A stretch of 7,244 nt of DNA from JBGPBY01 sp041481485 (GTDB taxonomy: Bacteria; Acidobacteriota; Terriglobia; 20CM-2-55-15). The notes beneath the pieces are model-generated. The model worked only from the letters and a program-made list of their open reading frames with translations. It was not told where the DNA came from and did not search any database. Made by a program: the position numbers and the translations under genes. Where the stretch lies: assembly GCA_041481485.1 (NCBI GenBank), contig JBGPBY010000379.1, positions 1 through 7,244 of the forward strand, in the 5' to 3' direction. Shown piece after piece: positions 7,165 through 7,244 of this stretch. The number at the start of each line of letters is the position of its first letter. Position 1 is the stretch's first letter.

Positions 7165-7244
7165 GACAATTGAACAGTGAACATTGAACAATGAACATTT
7201 CTTCGAAGAAATGTTCATTGTTCAATGTTCACTGTTCAATTGTC
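7165..7244. repeat. Perfect 80-bp palindrome built from heptad repeats
   Basis: Bases 7165-7204 are the exact reverse complement of 7205-7244, without mismatch or spacer. The left arm contains four tandem heptamers of the form A-N-TGAAC at 7169-7196, with second base T, G, T and A; the right arm carries their complements. It begins 10 nt after the gltD stop and runs to the last base of the window, so its true outer end is unknown. As RNA it would fold into one long stem with a UCGA loop. It could end or protect the gltBD transcript, but no T-run can be seen because the window stops. It may also be an intergenic repeat family, or an assembly fold-back if this is a contig end. Confidence 0.85.

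Noticed and set aside
7169..7244. The heptad repeats as a CRISPR array
   Set aside because: The units are 7 bp, contiguous without spacers, and arranged as one palindrome.

Overview
The window carries a glutamate synthase (GOGAT) operon and its probable divergent regulator. On the minus strand, a LysR-type regulator gene reads leftward off the window edge (884 down to 1, lacking only its last few codons). A 299-base intergenic region (885-1183) follows. Then gltB (1184-5725, large subunit, 1513 aa) and gltD (5718-7154, small subunit, 478 aa) run on the plus strand with an 8-base overlap. The last 80 bases (7165-7244) are a perfect palindrome.

The organism is a bacterium with moderately high GC. 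The short 20-residue propeptide of GltB, the style of the LysR protein and the GTAG-GGGCGGTC hairpin repeats recall Acidobacteriota or a similar soil phylum. That is an impression from sequence style and not a demonstrated assignment.

GltB and GltD together form the NADPH-dependent enzyme that converts glutamine plus 2-oxoglutarate into two glutamates, the second half of the GS/GOGAT ammonia-assimilation cycle. All expected residues that I can check are present: the N-terminal nucleophile Cys21, the FMN loop and the 3Fe-4S cysteines of GltB, and the cysteine clusters and both dinucleotide folds of GltD. Both genes look intact and functional.

The intergenic region holds the less ordinary content. 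Next to gltB there is an exact 19-bp interrupted dyad with the T-N11-A signature of LysR-type binding sites. It is centred about 66 bp upstream of the start site predicted from a weak -35/-10 pair, which is the usual geometry of a LysR-activated promoter. This resembles the gltC/gltAB arrangement of Bacillus subtilis. Between that site and the lysR start sits a 126-bp mobile-looking element with 52-bp inverted arms, each containing a GTAG-headed REP-type hairpin. It would lie in the lysR leader if the promoter is next to the dyad.

The genes belong to well-known families. The points worth a second look are the REP-doublet element and its position in the regulator's leader, the predicted operator, and the heptad-built palindrome after gltD. 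I see no evidence for an undescribed multi-gene system.
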